NCBI RefSeq assembly: GCF_029784155.1
Contig: NC_073691.1
Coordinates: 129,208,714-129,272,713 of the forward strand
DNA: 64,000 bases
Reading direction: 5' to 3'
Origin: Uranotaenia lowii
Lineage: Eukaryota > Arthropoda > Insecta > Diptera > Culicidae
A program made the translations under genes and the position numbers. Shown in pieces: positions 45,098 through 57,407 of this stretch (position 1 is its first letter; the number at the start of each line of letters is the position of its first letter). Below the pieces are notes generated by a model. That model did not search any database. It was not told the origin of the DNA and saw nothing but the letters and a program-made list of their open reading frames with translations.

Positions 45098-46409
45098 TTT
45101 TTTATTAGTTGATCACCCAGGTGGTAAATCCTTTTTACGGGTTGCATTCCAAGGCACGGCGAGCGACCGAGTCCCCCCAGTATGCTACTCTGGGTCCACG
45201 AATATCGTGCGCTCCGCCTCTGTTCGAGTCCACTGCAAGAGACCAATGACCTCTCCTCTAACGACTCGAGATCTTGGCTCCGCTTGGCTTGGCTCCTCTT
45301 TGCCCGTCCGTGTGGCGAATCGAGAGCAGCTTATCCTGGACAACTACTGGGAAAACTACTCGGATGATTCCCGGCGAAGAATTCATCCTACACCGACTCA
45401 GGTGACTCACCCGCCGACGACGTGAAGTCACCCTACCCGAGAGTATTTCGCGGCGTAAATACTCTTCCCCCTACGAGTTCGACTGCGAAGAAGGTCAAGT
45501 CTTATCCCCGCAGCTTCCCTTGTAGGGAGCGCGTTTACTAAGATACTTCGCGGCGGTGCGTGGAGGTATCCTACACAACGTTCGCGACGTACCTAACAGC
45601 TCGGCATACGCAGAAGGTAGAGTCTTATCTTTGTATGCTTTACTGCTAGGATCGGACGCACACAACTCGAATGCCCCCCGCCGAAAGGGCATTCTACTCC
45701 GACCGTGGTCCGGACTTCCTCCTCCCTTTTTGGCTGGCAACCCTAGGGTTTTTGCCCGCCGTGTGCAGCTTATCCTAGACTCGCGCCTGTCACAGCACAC
45801 GTACGGGTCTTAGACGCTTGCGACTCAGATGAATCCCGACGGTGATGCCATCCTACCCGACTCGAGTGGCTCATCCGACGGCGACGTGAGACTACTCTAC
45901 CCGAGAGTATTCCGCGACGTGAATACTCTTCCCCCTGTGAGTTCGACTGCGGAGAAGGTCAAGTCTTATCCCCACAGCCTCCGTCGCAGAGGGCGCGTTC
46001 GACTCGAATACTCCGCGACGGTAACGTTGGAGGTATCCTACACACAGACGCGCGACGTACCTAGCAGTTCGGCACACGCAGAAGGTAAAGTCTTATCTTT
46101 GTATGCTTTACTGCCAGGGTCGGACGCACACTACTCAGATGCTCCCCGACGAAGGAGTCACCCTACACCGATCGCGGACTGGCGCTGGTTCCATCTCCTC
46201 TGCAGGCCAGTCATGATCCGGGTGAACCCATCGCTGACCTCGCGCCAAGTATTGGCGTCCTCGCACATCCTCCGCACGATGTTGTCGGCTGTCGTGCCTG
46301 GTCCGCAGACGGCAAGCATGTTAGCACGTACTTCTTCGAACCTTGGACAGTTGCTTCGAACCTTGCTTCGCCATCCACCACGTGTCCAAACCGATGGTGG
46401 TATTGCATG
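45098..46409 (-). mobile_element. 5'-truncated LINE 3' end, G+C rich
   Basis: A 13-bp duplication CACCCATTAGTCT (45085-45097, 46410-46422) brackets the segment. The left end is a T run, which is a poly(A) tail on the minus strand. The body is conspicuously G+C rich. The 3' untranslated part contains a tandem duplication with a period of about 465 bp (45356-45820 against 45834-46290), itself built from subunits of about 120 bp around GAAGGTNNAGTCTTATC. Because the copy is dead on arrival, only the last part of the coding region is present. Confidence 0.85.
46158..46409 (-). pseudogene. C-terminal tail of a LINE reverse transcriptase protein
   Basis: The minus-strand frame contains NCPRFEEVRANMLAVCGPGT, then NIVRRMCEDANTWREV and IMTGLQRRWNQRQ, ending at a stop near 46158. 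The CPRF...R...M...C and LQRRWR pattern is familiar from the C-terminus of mosquito R1/LOA-type non-LTR retrotransposon proteins. The N-terminal remainder is lost through 5' truncation at the target repeat. Clade assignment is from memory of the pattern and is tentative. Confidence 0.7.
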
Positions 46410-46763
46410 CACCCATTAGTCTGGTGAACGAATACAGTTAAGTGGAGTTATTCCAAACAAAGGTACTATTATGGTCATGCCAGAGTCCAAAAACTATTCA
46501 AATGTGAGTCAATTATTTTATTGACTAGTTTCAGTTAAAATGTGCCAGTTGAAATATGGAGGTATATCCATATCATTTAATTATCGTTTATAAAAATACC
46601 AGCTTTGAGAAACGAAAGTCTTTTTGAGGTGTGTTCTATCAATTGATTACCTTGTCAAAGTTAATTAAGTAATTGATACTCCATAAGGTGAGTATGATTT
46701 AGCGTTAAACATAATATTAGCCACGCACAAAGCAGCGTTCACATTTACCCCATATTTTTGTAG

Positions 46764-47000
46764 AACCCCCACCGGGGCAGTATAAGCAACATTAATCGGG
46801 GCACGATGAGCGTTTTCTGCCGTGGAATCTAGCAGCGTATTTTACTCGATGAAGTCAACTGAATAACAGAGCTACAGCTTGACTTGATTCATCTTACGAT
46901 TTGGCCTATTGGTTAGGTGTCGGAGGGATAATCAGAGGACTCGAGCTCGATTCCAGGTCGTGTCAATTTTATTTTCATTTACCATTAATGATCGATGCAT
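46764..47000 (+). repeat. SINE-like repeat with tRNA-like promoter, copy 1
   Basis: The family starts near AATCGGGGCACGATGAGCG. A tRNA-like part follows at about 46910-46968: TGGCCTATTGGTTAGGTG resembles a pol III A box and GAGCTCGATTCCAGG a B box. Copies occur at 59286-59520 (minus) and 57408-57530 (partial). The tRNA of origin is not recognised. Confidence 0.6.
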
Positions 47001-47698
47001 TTTACACTTAACGGTAAAGCGTAGATCCATCAATTGTTTGTAGAATACAATTAGGATTATCGTCAATTTTCTAGACTATTTGCATGAATCTAGGTGTTAC
47101 TCAAAGGACATTCCGCAGATCGATCATCGTAAAGTATCTTGCTCCGTGGAGCTTGATTCTCATTTCCTCGAGCAATGGCATATTGATCATAGATCGCTCG
47201 TTTAAGGGCACGCATATTCACCACGAGTCGAAAATATTTTTTTTCTTTTTTAAGTGAACCTTCGACGAGCTACTAGCCTGTAAACGTCGTAAAGTGTTAT
47301 CATGTGTTAAGCGCGAAAATTATTTCTAGTAAATTTACCTAGGGGAAAAGTTCATATAACGCCCCATGTGGCTGATACGCGCCACCCTTGTTTTGAAGAA
47401 TCTGAAACATTTCAAGCCTGCAAAATATTACCAATTTGTTTCAAATGCTATGATTGGTCATGGCAAGTATGATTTTTCCTTAAAATGCCCCTGTGTCGGA
47501 ATAATTTTACAATTTAGGGTTTTCTTCATTTCGATCTAAATTTTAAAACACTTTCAATAAGGTGTCACCAAGCAGAGAAAAACGAATAAGACAATATTTT
47601 CTGACACATACTAAAAAAAACATACTGAACTCTCTAAGGTATGCTTTTTATGGGTATGTTCTATCATGGCCCATGCACTCGTTATAACGCGCCAATCG
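47001..47698. other. Unassigned DNA
   Basis: There are no frames or element ends that I trust. GGGGAAAAGTTCATATAACG near 47343 may be the start of an old element, but no partner was found. Confidence 0.35.
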
Positions 47699-47700
47699 TA

Positions 47701-48889
47701 CACCCAAAATAATTTTGAAATTATTTCTACGGTATTTTTCCCGTAAACTAAGATTTTGATGCATCATATCGATTCTACGTGAATTTTGTAGTAACCCCAG
47801 TGTAGCAAGGACACCCCAGTAGCAACTACTTTACTTCCAAATAACTGGCTCATGAATTTCACGTAAAGTCTAAGTGGATAATTTAAAATCCGTTTTGTGC
47901 ATTTTTCTCCAGCGTGTGGTGGTAAATTCATATTAGAAAATGAAATTTTGGTCCGTCAGCTTACTTTTTTAGCTGTTGTGATGTCAGCAGCTAAACATGT
48001 CAGCAAGAAGTATTTGATCGGATATTCATTTGTCTTGGAATTGGCGTTTTGGTAAGTGATAATAATCTCCGTAATTGTAATCAGCTAATTTTTATTTTAG
48101 ATCAGATGGAAATAAATATGGCTATGATACTGATTAAGGTAGGTTACAGCTGAAGGTAAGCTTAGTGTGTCTTGAGGTAAGTTGGGTATAAAGGTGAGGT
48201 TATCCTGTTGTATAACTATTTCATTTATTGATTATATGATATAAGAACGTTCAATCAGTTGCCAGCTGGGCAGGTATCTACACGCATGCGGAATACCTGT
48301 CGAAGATTCATAGCACTGAGAATGTTATGAATTTTATACGGTTGCGAAACTGTTAGCTCGTTCTACAAATAAGACATACACATACACGAAATTCATTCAT
48401 TACATAACAGTTCACACGAAGCCATGGTGTCGGGTATGTGCTAATTTGCCTTGAAGATTTGCCGAACTTATAATCTAAGGAATGCAATTTAGCGCATACG
48501 TTGGCGAAACTGCGGTGAATCCGTGCACCCATGGTGGATTATCTACATACATACATACATTAAAAAGTGTAGTGTTAGTGTTATATGGTGCAAAGAATGT
48601 AAAAATAAAGATTATACAAAATTTCGTTTTTTTTTTAATCACCATGAAAAATAAGAAGTAAAAAACCACCCTTATTTTCATTCCGATAATAAAATCATTC
48701 CCCGTGGCTTTCATAAACATACCGCGTTGAACTCACTAAAATTTCACGTAAAATGTAGGTGCTTTCCATGAAGCACAAATTCTTATAGGGAAGCGTTTAA
48801 ATATTGATTTCGTAGCATCTACGTGAAAATCAAGTGGATAAAAATTATGAAGTTTTCACGTAGCCCCTACGTGCAAATTATTTTGGGTG
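47701..48889. mobile_element. TIR element (CACCCAAAATAATTT ends), member I
   Basis: The ends CACCCAAAATAATTT and the complement of CACCCAAAATAATTTGCACG are flanked by TA. The outer ~150 bp on the left and the outer ~140 bp on the right match member II (49121-50086), including repeated TTCACGTA/TACGTGAA boxes. The middle (about 47920-48735) is unrelated to that of member II. It contains a 49-nt GT-AG intron (48052-48100), a short frame MSAAKHVSKKYLIGYSFVLE upstream, and AATAAA near 48604. Confidence 0.8.
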
Positions 48890-49120
48890 TAGTAGGCTGA
48901 AAAAAGCATTTATTTTTCAAAAAGGCCAATTTTCATTGAAAATGAACAAAAAGTCTAAAACCATATTTTGAGCGTTAATTCAGTCCAAAAAATCTATTTT
49001 CCATTTTTTTTTTTTTTATTTTGATTAGTCCATTTTGATTTTCTTTTCAGTCAAAGTGTCTGTAAGTCACGGTGTACAATATAATAAGGTGATATCTTCC
49101 CGATAATGTCGTCATTACTA

Positions 49121-50086
49121 CACCCAAAATAATTTAGAAATTATTAATACGGGATTTTTCACGTAAACTAAGCTTTTGATGCATCCCATCGATTCTACGT
49201 GAATCTGGAGTAACACATTTTTTTCCGCATGAATTTCACGTAAAGTCTAAGGGAATGGCTTCTGAAATCAATTGTGGAATTTTCTTAAACGTTTGGTTGT
49301 AAATTCTTATAAGAAAAAGAGCTGGCATCAATCATTGTTGTTTAAGTTGTGAAAATTTGGTTGGACGTTTTTTCTGTTATTCCATGTTTTTTTTTCGGAA
49401 CCTTATCAACGCACTGAAGCTGAAATTTTTACGACCATGTAGGTCGAAAGAAAAGGGTAAGTCTAAGCAAAACAAGAAAATTAATCCCCGCTGACAGAAA
49501 ATATATTTTCCCCTCAGGTCGAAAAGTGGTACGATAAGAGAAGTTCCGGCACATCGAGAAGGAAGGCACATCGTGTGTGCTGGAACGAATGCCAGGACGC
49601 ATCGTAAACGGTGAGTTATTTATCATTTCTAATTATTTCAATTATTTTTTTTTCTATTTCAGGATTTTGGAAACCTTAGTAAACTGGGCCGCAAGAGCTA
49701 GCGGAAATCTAATTTATTTTTATCAGCTAGTAAGTGTAGTAAAAAGAAGTGCAGTGATAGTGGTTGTGTTTTGTTTTGAAGAAAATAGTGAAAATAAATT
49801 AACGTGAAAAAAACTTGCATTTATTTTATTAAAACCAACTGAGAAAAAGGCCTTAACTAAATCAACCCCAATTTTAATTCCAAACTAAATTTATTTAATG
49901 TATTCTTCATCTTCAGATCGTATCGAACTCACTTGAAATTCACGTAAGTTGTAGCTGAATTTCATTAGGTACAAATTCTTATTGAGGTGCGTTCACCTAT
50001 TATATTGATCGAAACTACGTGAAAATCAATTGGATAAAAATTATGTAGTTTTTCACGTAGCCACGACGTGCGGATTATTTTGGGTG
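49121..50086. mobile_element. TIR element (CACCCAAAATAATTT ends), member II
   Basis: Same ends and TACGTGAA/TTCACGTA subterminal boxes as member I, and TA target repeats (49119-49120, 50087-50088). The 966-bp element has a different centre with two introns: 49457-49517 (61 nt) and 49611-49672 (62 nt), both with good GT-AG borders. AATAAA lies at 49793-49798. Sharing ends but not interiors is what is expected if one transposon family picked up different transcribed sequences. Confidence 0.8.
49518..49807 (+). CDS. Exon cassette in member II (frame uncertain)
   Basis: Splicing removes 61- and 62-nt introns. Across the second junction a frame starting within exon 2 stays open to TGA at about 49805-49807 (KRILETLVNWAARASGNLIY and onwards). 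Across the first junction a different frame (KKRVEKWYDKRSSGTSRRKA and onwards) stays open from exon 1 to a TAA at the end of exon 2. Neither has an obvious start codon, so this may be a transcribed but non-coding fragment. No family was recognised. Confidence 0.3.
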
Positions 50087-50088
50087 TA

Positions 50089-51542
50089 TCCATCTAGTGA
50101 TCTACGCGTGCAAAACTTTTTGCCTGGCACGCTATAGGCAGATATTAATGACGTCACTAGTTTGCATTCAAACGAGTTGTTTACTCGTGTTAGTAGCCTA
50201 CCTTATATACTTGTACCGTGTCTGTAAGTATTGGTGTGTTTTCGGTCTTCGGCTGCTCTCGGGTGTGTTCGGCTGCTAGGCGCGTATTGAATACACGGCG
50301 CGTATTGAATAAGTAAAACCCAGCCATTTACTTAAATATGTCCAAGTTCTCAGAAGAGTTTCATCGCGGTGTTGACCTAAACTCAGAAAACAGTTAGAGC
50401 CATTGAGTATGTAATAAACACCTTAAAAGTACGCAATACGCACTACAGCATGTTTCTCAAAAGCATCGTGCATTTAAAAGGTTATAATATAAACTGTAAA
50501 TTTTCTAAAGAATTGAAATATTGGTATATTGAATTTTAAACTTGATACTATCTATGCCATTTAAAAGTCATTTAACTTATAACATATCTGTCGGAATTTT
50601 TTACTGCTTAAGTCTTGGTTTTTTGAACGTACCGGGGCAATCATTCAACACCGTGGTTAGATGCAACGTTTATATAACACCACACTGAATCAATTTTTAA
50701 TTTAATGTATTGAAATAAAGTTATCTTTTTATGATAGCAAAATGATGATGACATAATTTCTCGCATCTTAAGCTAGTTGTTTAAAGTTTTTTCTTTTTAT
50801 AGAAAATTTGAAAAATCGAGCAATAAATGTACAAATTTTAACATTTTTCGAAGCCGAAAATACTTAACCCAGAATGACGGATTGGGTTGATAATATTACC
50901 TACAAACTTTTTACTGGTTTCCTGATGCTATACCAACACTGTTGGTGTAAAAATATTTTTCGAACAATCACCCATTTTTTTAAATAAATAATTTTATAAT
51001 TTAGTCAGGTGTTTGGGGTAAAATGCAACAAAATGCAAATCAAAGAAACATCTTGTAAATCTCGTTTCCTTATGAATGTTTTGCATCACGCGTTTGTGAA
51101 TATTTATATTTCATTCATCCAAACATTTATTTTTATGATTTCAGCTTGTAGAATTTTTCGTGGGATTGGTTAACCCCTTAATGTATGCAGTATCCTTATT
51201 ACAGAAAAAAAATGAAAATTAGTTTTTAAAAGACCAAAACATTACTGTAATTAATGTTTTCATGCGTAATGGTCTTTAAGGCATCGCAAATATATTAAAA
51301 AACTATAAATTTTTATACGTGTTCATAAATTTTTCATTATAAACAAAGTTTGTTGCAATTTACCCCATTTTTAAGGAGGGTGAAAATCGCATGTTTTTAG
51401 AAAATTAAAAATAACTAAATAAACCAATAATTTTTCAAACTACGCCAATCTGATGTCCCTTCACCGTTAAAAATTTTGATGCATAGGGGGTAGGATAAAC
51501 TGTGAACAAAAGTTTTTGTTGCATTGTTGCATGTTGCCGCAG
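50089..51542. other. Unassigned DNA
   Basis: Nothing coding. The segment 51120-51200 and the segment 54650-54740 resemble each other (TTTCAGCTTGTAGAATTTTT; CCTTAATGTATGCAG), so both may belong to one old repeat into which the RTE-like LINE inserted. Confidence 0.4.
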
Positions 51543-51632
51543 TTGACGGTATGTAAATCTATTGTCCTTACTCTTTTGATAAATAATCTAAACGTACTCT
51601 TTTGGCGTTGAAGGATTTGGTAACCCTAGAAT
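51543..51632. repeat. Right-end fragment of the TAGGGTTACC hAT-like family
   Basis: Ends TTTGGTAACCCTAGAATAG and shares ATAATCTAAACGTACTCTTT with the right ends near 2860-2901 and 8080-8128. The left end is not nearby. Confidence 0.7.
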
Positions 51633-51944
51633 AGACGCAACATTCCTATTGTTGCGACGTAACGCTCAGCCGTTACCTCTCATTTAGATAAGCAGTGTAG
51701 AACGTATACAAACAGAATGGATCGACAGATTTAGATGATAGTAGGAAATGAAGAGAAGAAAGAAAAGGTTAAGAGAGACAGGAAGAGGATTGAAATTGAG
51801 GAAAACGTGAGTTTGATAGTAGGAAGCATTAAATTATAAGTTGCTAAAAAGCTAAAATTGTGGTAATATCCCTTGGTAAACACTCGTGTGTTGGAAAACA
51901 ATTCCAGACTGTCTGAATAAGTTGGAGAACACAAGACACAATCC

Positions 51945-54636
51945 GGGCAAGTCCTGCTTTACTCTGGCATACGAGGAGAACATGCTTCTCGTGAACGAGG
52001 AGTTGGTTTCCTGTTAAGCCCGCAGGCCTACGCGGCCCTCATTCTATCGGAACCGATAAACGAAAGAATAATCGTAGCCAAATTTAGAACACGGGTTAGA
52101 AACCTTACAATGGTCCAGTGTTATGGTCCGACTGACGTTGCCGCTTCGCAGGAGAAAGAGCAGTTTGACAATCAACTGAAGTCTCTCTACCATGCTAGAG
52201 AGAATTCCGAAGGGTGACATTCAAATCCATTTGGGCGACTTCAACGCAAAGATTGGCTCCGACAATCAAGACCTTGGGCGCATCATGGGGCGCCATGGCC
52301 TAGGACAGATGAGCGAAAACGGAGAGCTGTTTGTAGAATTTTGTGGCAACAACAACATGGTGATCGGTGGATCGCTCTTCCCCCATCGACCAGCACATAA
52401 GGTCACTTGGGTATCCCGAGATGGCCGAACAGAAAATCAAATTGACCACATCTGCATCAGTCGAAAATTTAGAAGGAGCCTTCTTGATGTCCGCAACAAA
52501 CGAAGCGCAGACATTGCATCTGACCATCACCTCGTCCTTGGCGAAATACGACTGAGAGTTGCGCGTGTCCAACGGCGCGAGGAGAAAGTCGGGTGTCGAT
52601 ACGACGTCCGCCGGTTGGAGAATCCAGAGGTGAAAAGGACATACGTTGAACAGCTAGAATCCCGAACTTCGGAATTGCCGGAATTGTGGAATCAAGAATG
52701 CCTTTATCACGACGAGCCATGGTACTCTCGGTAAAGTTTGTGGACGAAGAAGTGAGTGGATGTCGGATGAAACTTGGAGGATGGTCGATGATCGGAGAAA
52801 GGCAAAAATCGGAATTGAGCAGGCATGTACCGGGTCACCCAAAGCAGCCGCCCGCGTACGCTTACGCAAACTTCCTAGCCGAAGAGGGAGAAAGAGCCGC
52901 TGCCAATGGAGATATCCGATTACTTTATAATATTTCTCGCCTCCTTAGTGGTGCAAGGACTAATGCAAGAATACCGCTGTTATTGACCGATCGAACAGAT
53001 CAGCTCAAACGATGGACTGAGCACTTCGAACAACTCTTCCCAGTCACGAATAGCGATGGCCAACAGAACCCGCAGCTCGAAGCGCCAACAGTAAGCCGCA
53101 TAAATGGCGTCAACTCGGAAGCGCCCTCGCTGGCTGAAATAGAAGCGGCAATCAAAAACATGAAATCCAACAAAGCACCTGGGATCAATTGCATCCCTGC
53201 TGAAATGCTGAAAGTCGACCATTCCCTGTCAGTACAAATGTTGCACCGTCTTTTCGCTGACATCTGGGATACTGCAACATTCCCGGCCGACTGGATGCAG
53301 GGTATCCTCGTAAAGGTCCCGAAGAATGGAGACCTGACTGAGTGCGGTAACTGCGAGGCATAACGTTGATCTGTACAACCCTCAAAGTACTCTGCAAAGT
53401 GATCCTAAACAGGATCCAGGAGAAAATCGACGCTACACTCCGACGGCAACAAGCTGGATTCCGATCCGGACGATCATGTGTGGACCACATCACAACACTA
53501 CTGGAACAAACCAACGAATTCCAGGACTCTCTTCAGCTGGTGTTCGTTGATTTCGAAAAAGCATTTGACCGACTGAACCATGAATACATCTGGGCGGCTC
53601 TATGGCGACGAGGGGACCCACAGAAACTAGTCCATCTCATCGAAGCACAATACCAGGCATTTTCGTGCAAGGTCTTGCACGATGGTGTCTTGTCCGAACC
53701 AATCCCGGTAACTGCTGGAGTGAGGCAGGGTTGCATCTTATCACCGCTACTTTTTCTCATCGTAATGGATGATATTCTGACTGGATCGGTGGACTGTGCA
53801 CCGAACCGAGGATTGCCGTGGAATCCTTCAACAATGGAGCAACTTAACGACCTTGACCTGGCCGACGATATTGTTTTGGTCGCCCAAACACAACCGGATA
53901 TGCAGAGCAAACTCGACGACCTCACCGAAAGTTCCAAGGCAGCAGGTCCCAAAGTCAATGTCGGAATGACCAAGTCGATGGAGATCAACACAGGAAATCC
54001 CTCCAGTTTCATGGTAGCTGGGCAACAAGTTGAGAAAGTGGAGTGCTTCCCGTATCTTGTTAGCCAGATAACGCCTGATGGTGGTACCAGGAAAGACATC
54101 GAAACCCGGATCAGAAAGGCCCGATTTTCGTTTGCGAGTCTCCGAAACATCTGGCGGTTACGCCAGATCTCTCTACGAACGGAAATCCGAATCTTCAATT
54201 CAAACATCAAATCCGTATTGCTGTACAGGTGCGAAACTTGGTGCACATATGCGGTAACGACGCGAAAACTGCAAGTATTTGTAAACCGCTGTCTGCGGAA
54301 TATCATTCGCGTTTGGTGGCCTGGCAACTGGATCTCGAATGAGGAACTACATCGCCGGTGTCATCAAAGAGCGCTAGAAATCGAGATTCGGGAACGTAAG
54401 TGGAGATGGATTGGGCACACGCTGCGCAAAGATGAAAACGAGATTAGCAGAGAGGCGCTTGAATGGAATCCAGAATGACATCGAAGAAGAGGCAGACCCA
54501 GAAACTCGTGGCGGTGATGCGTAGCCGCTGAAATCCGAACTGTCGACGAGAATCTTGACGCTGGCTCCGGGTCGTCAACAGTGGAGGTCTTCTATCACGG
54601 CCCTATGTACAGCGGATCGGAGTGGGATCATTAAGT
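51945..54636 (+). pseudogene. RTE-like LINE: endonuclease plus reverse transcriptase
   Basis: The endonuclease part includes SRERGVGFLLS and VQCYGPTDVAA (51990-52190), IHLGDFNAKIG with the GDFN catalytic motif, and SDHHLVLGEIRL. The reverse transcriptase has NKAPGINCIPAEML, RQQAGFRSGRSCVDHITTL, FVDFEKAFDRLNH, AGVRQGCILSPLLFL and LADDIVLVAQ, in the expected order. The C-terminal part ends WRSSITALCTADRSGIIK followed by TAA and a (TAAG)n-like tail, a very short 3' end typical of RTE-type elements. Frame shifts occur near 52195, 52735, 52850 and 53355, and a premature stop at about 54476. The N-terminal endonuclease is truncated. Clade could also be Proto2 or RTE-X. Confidence 0.92.
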
Positions 54637-54645
54637 AAGTATGTA

Positions 54646-57407
54646 AAAAATCATTATCTTTTATAATTTCAGCTAGTAGAAGTTTTTGTAGAATTTTTTT
54701 ACCCCTAAATGTATGCAGCACCTTTATGCTTTTTCTTCAAAAACACTTTTAACAGAAAACATGTAAAATTTAATTCCAGAAAACTTCATTTGGTCCAACT
54801 GGTCAAAATCTGATAGTAAATTCGTTAAACGTTAAAAGTATATCAATCGAAAAGGTAGATTCTTATGAATCTCCTGGTATATGAAAATTTGTCACGACGA
54901 TAAAATTTCGCCATCAAGAGGGAGAGCTCGAAAAATGAAAAAGCTTTTAATAGTGATCATAAAACTTTGGATTGTAGCTACTAAAGACGTTAGAAAACCT
55001 CGCAATTAACGATCAGTTGAGATGCTGTAATAGTTCAATTGAACTAGATACGGAGGAACTTTCAAGGGTTTTATAACTTCTGTTTTTATTACAGTAAAGA
55101 TAAATTTGCACAGGACAGCATGAGAGTTTGAAGAATTTCTTTGAATTCTTGCTTAAATTTTAGACTTTTGCTTAACTTTCGGCTACAGCCGAAAAGAAGA
55201 CACCTAGCAGCATAAGCTAATATTAATCATGGAAAAGTACAATCCATTGCTGTCAAAGTCCTCAAATTTGATATCAATTTAATTTTCAATGAAAAGATTT
55301 TCAATCCTTAGTCATATAACCATGTACACATACATATAAAGCGAGTGTATGTGACGTGCACACAAGCAACCATCGCAGATTGTTCGAGAAAAGTTTGTTG
55401 TGGAAGTAAGTAAAAGTTCTCCCCAATGATGTTCCACCAACTGTCAATTTTGTCTACGAAAGCAGTTTCGAAAGTACCCCCACAGGGCTTTTCTGTCACT
55501 GTACCTACTGTGTTCGGCTCTGGAGGGAATTAAAATGATTTATGCTGTTCTTACCGGCAACTAATAATAATAATCGGTGCTTCTGCATACATTACCTTCA
55601 TTGAGTCTGGTCTGTCTCGAGTCTCGAGGAATTTCTTAGCCCTTATTGTTCCATTTCTTGACCGAGGGGAATCGAAATATGCATCGCACGTACACTGTGT
55701 CACACGACATATCAGCATTTTATACAACACGACTAGATTTTATCTTCAAGTATAACAAAAAATTGAAAATTCTGAACCAGGAATCAGAAATTGAATTCAT
55801 GGGGAGGGGGTGACACCCCACCCCCTCCCAATGGACGAGTCCTTCGCACGGGCCACATCCAATTATCGTCTGAACTTATTGTGGTTCGTTTACGGGATTC
55901 ATTCATCTCCACAGCAGACAATCTGCTTTTAATCTCTTTGTTCGTTCGAATCTCACTTTCTGGATCCACCCTGCCTGGAGCTCAGCAATGTGTACCATGA
56001 ATGATTATATCAGCGGTATTCTCGTTATCCACTAATCCACTTGTTTTCATTCACCAGTTACTAATATCAACTGATTCATTTTCATGTTTCAAGTTATCAG
56101 CTTATCAAATTTTCAGTTGCATGTTCGAAGAAGAATTTTACCGTTCGATAGCAACGCTTTGAAAAAAAGTCTGCTTAGAATATATTGTTGATAAGCGAAT
56201 TCTTTTCCATTCTTCGGAAACAGCTTACACGGAGCAGGAAAGTGGGGATTTTCTTTGCTTGATTCAAGTTAATAATTTTCCTGGTATTTTCCGCTACCGG
56301 AAAAGAAGCGAGAAAGATTGTTTCCCTTTTTATGGCATGTTGAAGCAATAGTGCAATCTACCAAATTTAAATTCTAAAGCGTTTGTAAAGCAACCCTTTT
56401 TGATGTCGCAGTTGAATCGATAATCTTAAAAACATATCTGTTAAAATCCTAAAAAAACACACACACACACACACATCTTTAATGTTTTTAATATATCAAA
56501 TCACTTTATTCTGCTTTCAAACGACTTTCTGCACTAAGTAATTCGAACGAGCAAACAATATCAGTAGTCAAGCAGATGAAGATTACTCGGTATATAAAAG
56601 ACATTTTTTTCCGTCGAACTTGTTCAAATTTTGAATCTAGAAAATGTATCACTCAATGGCATCAAGAATTGGCTGTCCATCAGTTTTAGAATCAGTTAAC
56701 CTGAATGTTCGACCCCAAAAAACTACGAAACCGGAGTTTACAACTCTACAGCCTTTTCCTCAGAACAACTACGACATTAATATTGCACTGATCGGAGTTA
56801 TCAGGGCGTTCAACCATTGTTTTGAGCACTTCGAGCATCGAAGAATTTATTCAGAAGAAAAATTTTAATTGCGTTTAAGGAGTGTATTCGAAAAAAAGCA
56901 ACACTTTTTATTGCTTATTACTTCTGCATGCCTGAATGAAAATTGATAAAGTTTTCAGTGAAGTAATGTTTACATGTGAAATTTTTTGTAACGTTCTGTC
57001 AAGTGGTTTTGAAGATATCGTCCAAACCAGTAGGTCATTAAATATTATTTTTGGGCAGGATCATGAAAAATTCAGCAAAGTCCCAGTGGGAGACTCAAAA
57101 TAGCTGCAAATCAACTATTCGATCTAAGTTCATATGGTAAATCATGTACAGAGTCCTTGAAGCTCTAACAGTGAGCTAGTTCATTTTTATTTTCACTAGC
57201 AGAGATAAGGGCATAATGGCCAGCTTAAGGAAAACGCTTATTTAACCATAGAAAACAGCTATAACATGTGAATTACATCATTGTTTCGTGTTCGAACACT
57301 AAAATAGTCTATTTCCTTATTGGCTTATACTTGAAAAACTAGTTAAAAACGTTAAAAAATACATTTTAAAAATTGTTGCCAAAAGTTGATAACCAGTCAC
57401 TGTAGGG
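54646..57407. other. Largely unassigned DNA
   Basis: A CA microsatellite lies near 56456-56475. A pyrimidine/purine-rich stretch with GGGGAGGGGGTGACACCCCA lies near 55801. Frames of 60-74 codons (55784-56000 on both strands; 56644-56868) are unidentified. No transposon ends were seen. Confidence 0.4.
56456..56475. repeat. (CA)n microsatellite
   Basis: About nine CA dinucleotides in a row. Confidence 0.95.

Noticed and set aside
45829..46419. 196-codon plus-strand frame and other long frames in the G+C-rich block
   Set aside because: It lies opposite a recognised LINE C-terminus with a poly(A)-side target duplication. Long frames are expected in G+C-rich tandem repeats.
47701..50086. One large composite element from the outer ends of members I and II
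   Set aside because: Each member has its own TA duplication and complete inverted ends, so two independent elements are the simpler reading.
53533..54327. 264-codon minus-strand frame
   Set aside because: It is a shadow of the RTE-like reverse transcriptase, whose catalytic motifs are on the plus strand.
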